Positions 62,480 to 64,000 of a stretch of DNA of 64,000 nucleotides are shown one piece after another; position 1 is the stretch's first letter; each line of letters begins with the position of its first letter. The stretch comes from Piliocolobus tephrosceles. Taxonomy: Eukaryota > Chordata > Mammalia > Primates > Cercopithecidae. The notes under the pieces were generated by a model. The model did no database searches, was not told where the DNA came from, and saw only the letters and a program-made list of their open reading frames with translations. Both the position numbers and the translations under genes were made by a program. Location: the NCBI RefSeq assembly GCF_002776525.5, contig NC_045443.1, positions 41,641,492 through 41,705,491 of the forward strand. Direction: 5' to 3'.

Positions 62480-64000
62480 GGGGCAGAGCAAGATGGCCGA
62501 ATAGTAACAGCTCCAGTCTCCAACTCCCGGCGTGAGTGACACAGAAGACCGGTGATTTCTGCATTTTCAACTGAGGTACTGGGGTCATCTCACTGAGGAG
62601 TGCCGGACAATCGGTGCTGGTCAGCTGCTGCAGCCCAACCAGCGAGAGATGAAGCAGGGCGAGGCATTGCCTCACCTGGGAAGCACAAGGGGGAAGGGAA
62701 TCCTTTTTCCAAGCCAGGAGAACTGAGACACACAACACCTGGAAAATAGAGTAATTCCCACCCCAATACTGCGCTTAAGCAAACGGGCACTCCAGGAGAT
62801 TATACCCACACCTGGCCGGGAGGGTCCCACGGCCACCGAGCCTCCCTCATTGCTAGCACAGCAGTCTGCGATCTAACCACAAGGCAGCAGCGAGGCTGGG
62901 GGAGGGGCGCCCGCCTTTGCTGAGGCTTAAGTAGGTAAACAAAGCCACTGGGAAGCTCGAGCTCACAGCAGCTCAAGGAAACCTGCCTGTCTCTGTACAC
63001 TCCACCTCTGGGGACAGGGCACAGCTAAAAAACAACAGAGGAAGCAGCAGAGGCCTGTGCAGACCCGAACGACTCTGTCTGACAGCTTTGAAAAGAGCAG
63101 TGGATCTCCCAACATGGAGGTTGAGATCTGAGAACGGACAGACTGCCTGCTCAAGTGGGTCCCTGACCCATGAGTAGCCTAACTGGGAGACATCCCCCAC
63201 TAGGGGCAGTCTGACACCCCACACCTCGCAGGGTGGAGTACACCCCTGAGAGGAAGCTTCCAAAGTAAGAATCAGACAGGTATACTCGCTGTTCAGCAAT
63301 ATTCTATCTTCTGAAACCTCTGCTGCTGATACCCAGGCAAACAGGGTCTGGAGTGGACCTCAAGCAATCTCCAACAGAACTACAGCTGAGGGTCCTGACT
63401 ATTAGAAGGAAAACTATCAACCATGAAGAACACCTATACCAAAAACCCATCAGTACGTCACCATCATCAAAGACCAGAGGCAGATAAAACCACAAAGATG
63501 GGGAAAAAGCAGGGCAGAAAAGCTGGAAATTCAAAAAATAAGAGCGCATCTCCCCCTGCAAAGGAGCGCAGCTCATTGCCAGCAACGGATCAAAGCTGGT
63601 CAGAGAATGACTTTGACGAGATGAGAGAAGAAGGATTCAGTCCATCAAACCTCTCAGAGCTAAAGGAGGAATTACGTACCCAGCGCAAAGAAACTAAAAA
63701 TCTTGAAAAAAGAGTGGAAGAATTGATAGCTAGAATAATTAATGCAGAGAAGGTCATAAATGAAATGACAGAGATGAAAACCATGACACGAGAAATATGT
63801 GACAAATCCACAAGCTTCAGTAACCGACTTGATCAACTGGTAGAAAGAGTACCAGCGATTGAGGATCAAAAGAATGAAATGAAGCGAGAAGAGAAACCAA
63901 AAGAAAAAAGAAGAAAAAGAAATGAACAAAGCCTTCAAGAAGTATGGGATTATGTAAAAAGACCAAATCTACGTCTGATTGGGGTGCCTGAAAGTGAGGG
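62480..64000 (+). mobile_element. 5' end of a young, possibly full-length L1P
   Basis: It starts at the true L1 5' terminus: GGGGCAGAGCAAGATGGCCG, with the YY1-type CAAGATGGCCGAAT word at 62489. A complete 5'UTR of about 1 kb follows, with L1P text ('GGAGGGGCGCCCGCC' near 62900, 'CTGACAGCTTTGAAAAGAGCAG', 'GGAAAACTATCAACC'), then ORF1. The 5'UTR is the internal RNA polymerase II promoter. GC content and CpG content are well above the surroundings. It sits inside older L1M sequence, so it is a nested insertion. The 3' end and target duplication are outside the window. Confidence 0.93.
63498..64000 (+). CDS. L1 ORF1p, N-terminal part, open to the window edge
   Basis: ORF1p is the RNA-binding, trimeric chaperone that coats L1 RNA. 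The frame is open for 167 codons plus two bases, to the last base of the window, with no stop or frameshift. The start MGKKQGRKAGNSK matches the usual ORF1p N-terminus. The ATG has A at -3 and G at +4. An in-frame ATG lies 25 codons upstream at 63423. Residues about 50-135 are heptad-like, charged coiled-coil (ELKEELRTQRKETKNLEKR; RLDQLVERV). The RRM-adjacent NEQSLQEVWDYVKRPNLRL then begins, ending at GVPES. The full protein is about 338 residues in human L1, so half is visible. Whether the rest is intact cannot be seen. Confidence 0.9.
   Translation, partial: MGKKQGRKAGNSKNKSASPPAKERSSLPATDQSWSENDFDEMREEGFSPSNLSELKEELRTQRKETKNLEKRVEELIARIINAEKVINEMTEMKTMTREICDKSTSFSNRLDQLVERVPAIEDQKNEMKREEKPKEKRRKRNEQSLQEVWDYVKRPNLRLIGVPESE

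Larger units (their letters stand above)
47985..64000 (-). other. NELL2: NELL2 intron 5' of the VWC exon (incomplete)
   Basis: Phase-1 intron entering from the right edge, at least 16 kb. 48060-49200, 50530-53700, 54420-55640, 55945-56310 and 59245-61300 hold no recognisable gene. Within 50760-51640 there is an old repeat-like tract ('CTGCCTTCCAATTTCCTGCCAGTGTCTCCCATTGG') whose family I cannot place. A candidate alternative exon lies at 53736-53813. Confidence 0.85.

Noticed and set aside
62590..63299. Open frames on the minus strand in the young L1 5'UTR, where an ORF0-like antisense frame might be expected
   Set aside because: The best-placed frame (62590-62790) begins with GTG rather than ATG, and I cannot align it confidently to human L1 ORF0. 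Left as GC-rich 5'UTR.
1..64000. CRISPR arrays, phage, operons, tRNA or rRNA genes, snRNA pseudogenes, or an unknown multi-gene system
   Set aside because: None seen. The window is intronic primate DNA and its content is explained by one gene and transposable elements.

Overview
The window is intronic vertebrate DNA from an Old World monkey (macaque-like) and lies inside one protein-coding gene on the minus strand. Two young AluY copies (8809 and 21374) carry bases typical of cercopithecid AluY: 'GGCTCAAGCC' near the 5' end, 'GCATAAACCC'/'GCGTAAACCC', and 'GATCCGGCCACTG' in the right monomer. Young L1P elements, MIR, L2, MaLR LTRs and Tigger1 also fit a catarrhine primate. There is no prokaryotic content, and no operon, CRISPR array, tRNA or rRNA was seen.

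Three spliced coding exons were found, all minus strand and all bounded by AG/GT. In transcript order they are 47984-47893, 44703-44601 and 31457-31329. Their phases join exactly (1-1 throughout). They encode part of NELL2, a secreted thrombospondin-1-like glycoprotein: a von Willebrand factor C (VWC) module split over two exons, followed by the first six-cysteine EGF-like domain. The rest is intron. A possible unannotated 78-nt symmetric exon (53813-53736) lies upstream, in the intron that should separate two VWC modules.

Layout on the + strand: 1-3.4 kb, old L1; 3.7-4.1 kb, complete hAT element with an 8-bp target duplication; 8.8 kb, AluY; 9.6-11.3 kb, L2 reverse-transcriptase remnant; 12-13.6 kb, repeat-poor AT-rich sequence; 15.5-17.1 kb, young 5'-truncated L1; 18.2-20.6 kb, near-complete Tigger1; 21.2-22.0 kb, MLT1A-like LTR interrupted by AluY; 22.45-22.7 kb, GGAA microsatellite; 22.9-23.6 kb, Alus and MIR; 24.6-25.9 kb, DNA transposon and LTR; 27.1-30.0 kb, L2; 31.3 kb, EGF exon; 37.9-42.3 kb, composite L1; 44.6 and 47.9 kb, VWC exons; 49.7 kb, long inverted repeat; 56.9-59.2 kb, two L1 fragments; 61.3-62.5 kb, old L1; 62.5 kb to the edge, 5' end of a young L1 whose ORF1 is open to the window edge.

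The main points for follow-up are the in-phase candidate exon, three local inverted repeats that look like replication template-switch products or hairpin elements, the open L1 ORF1 at the right edge, a composite L1 inside one apparent target duplication, and near-identical direct L1 copies flanking the EGF exon. Repeat family names come from memory of consensus sequences and were not checked against a library.
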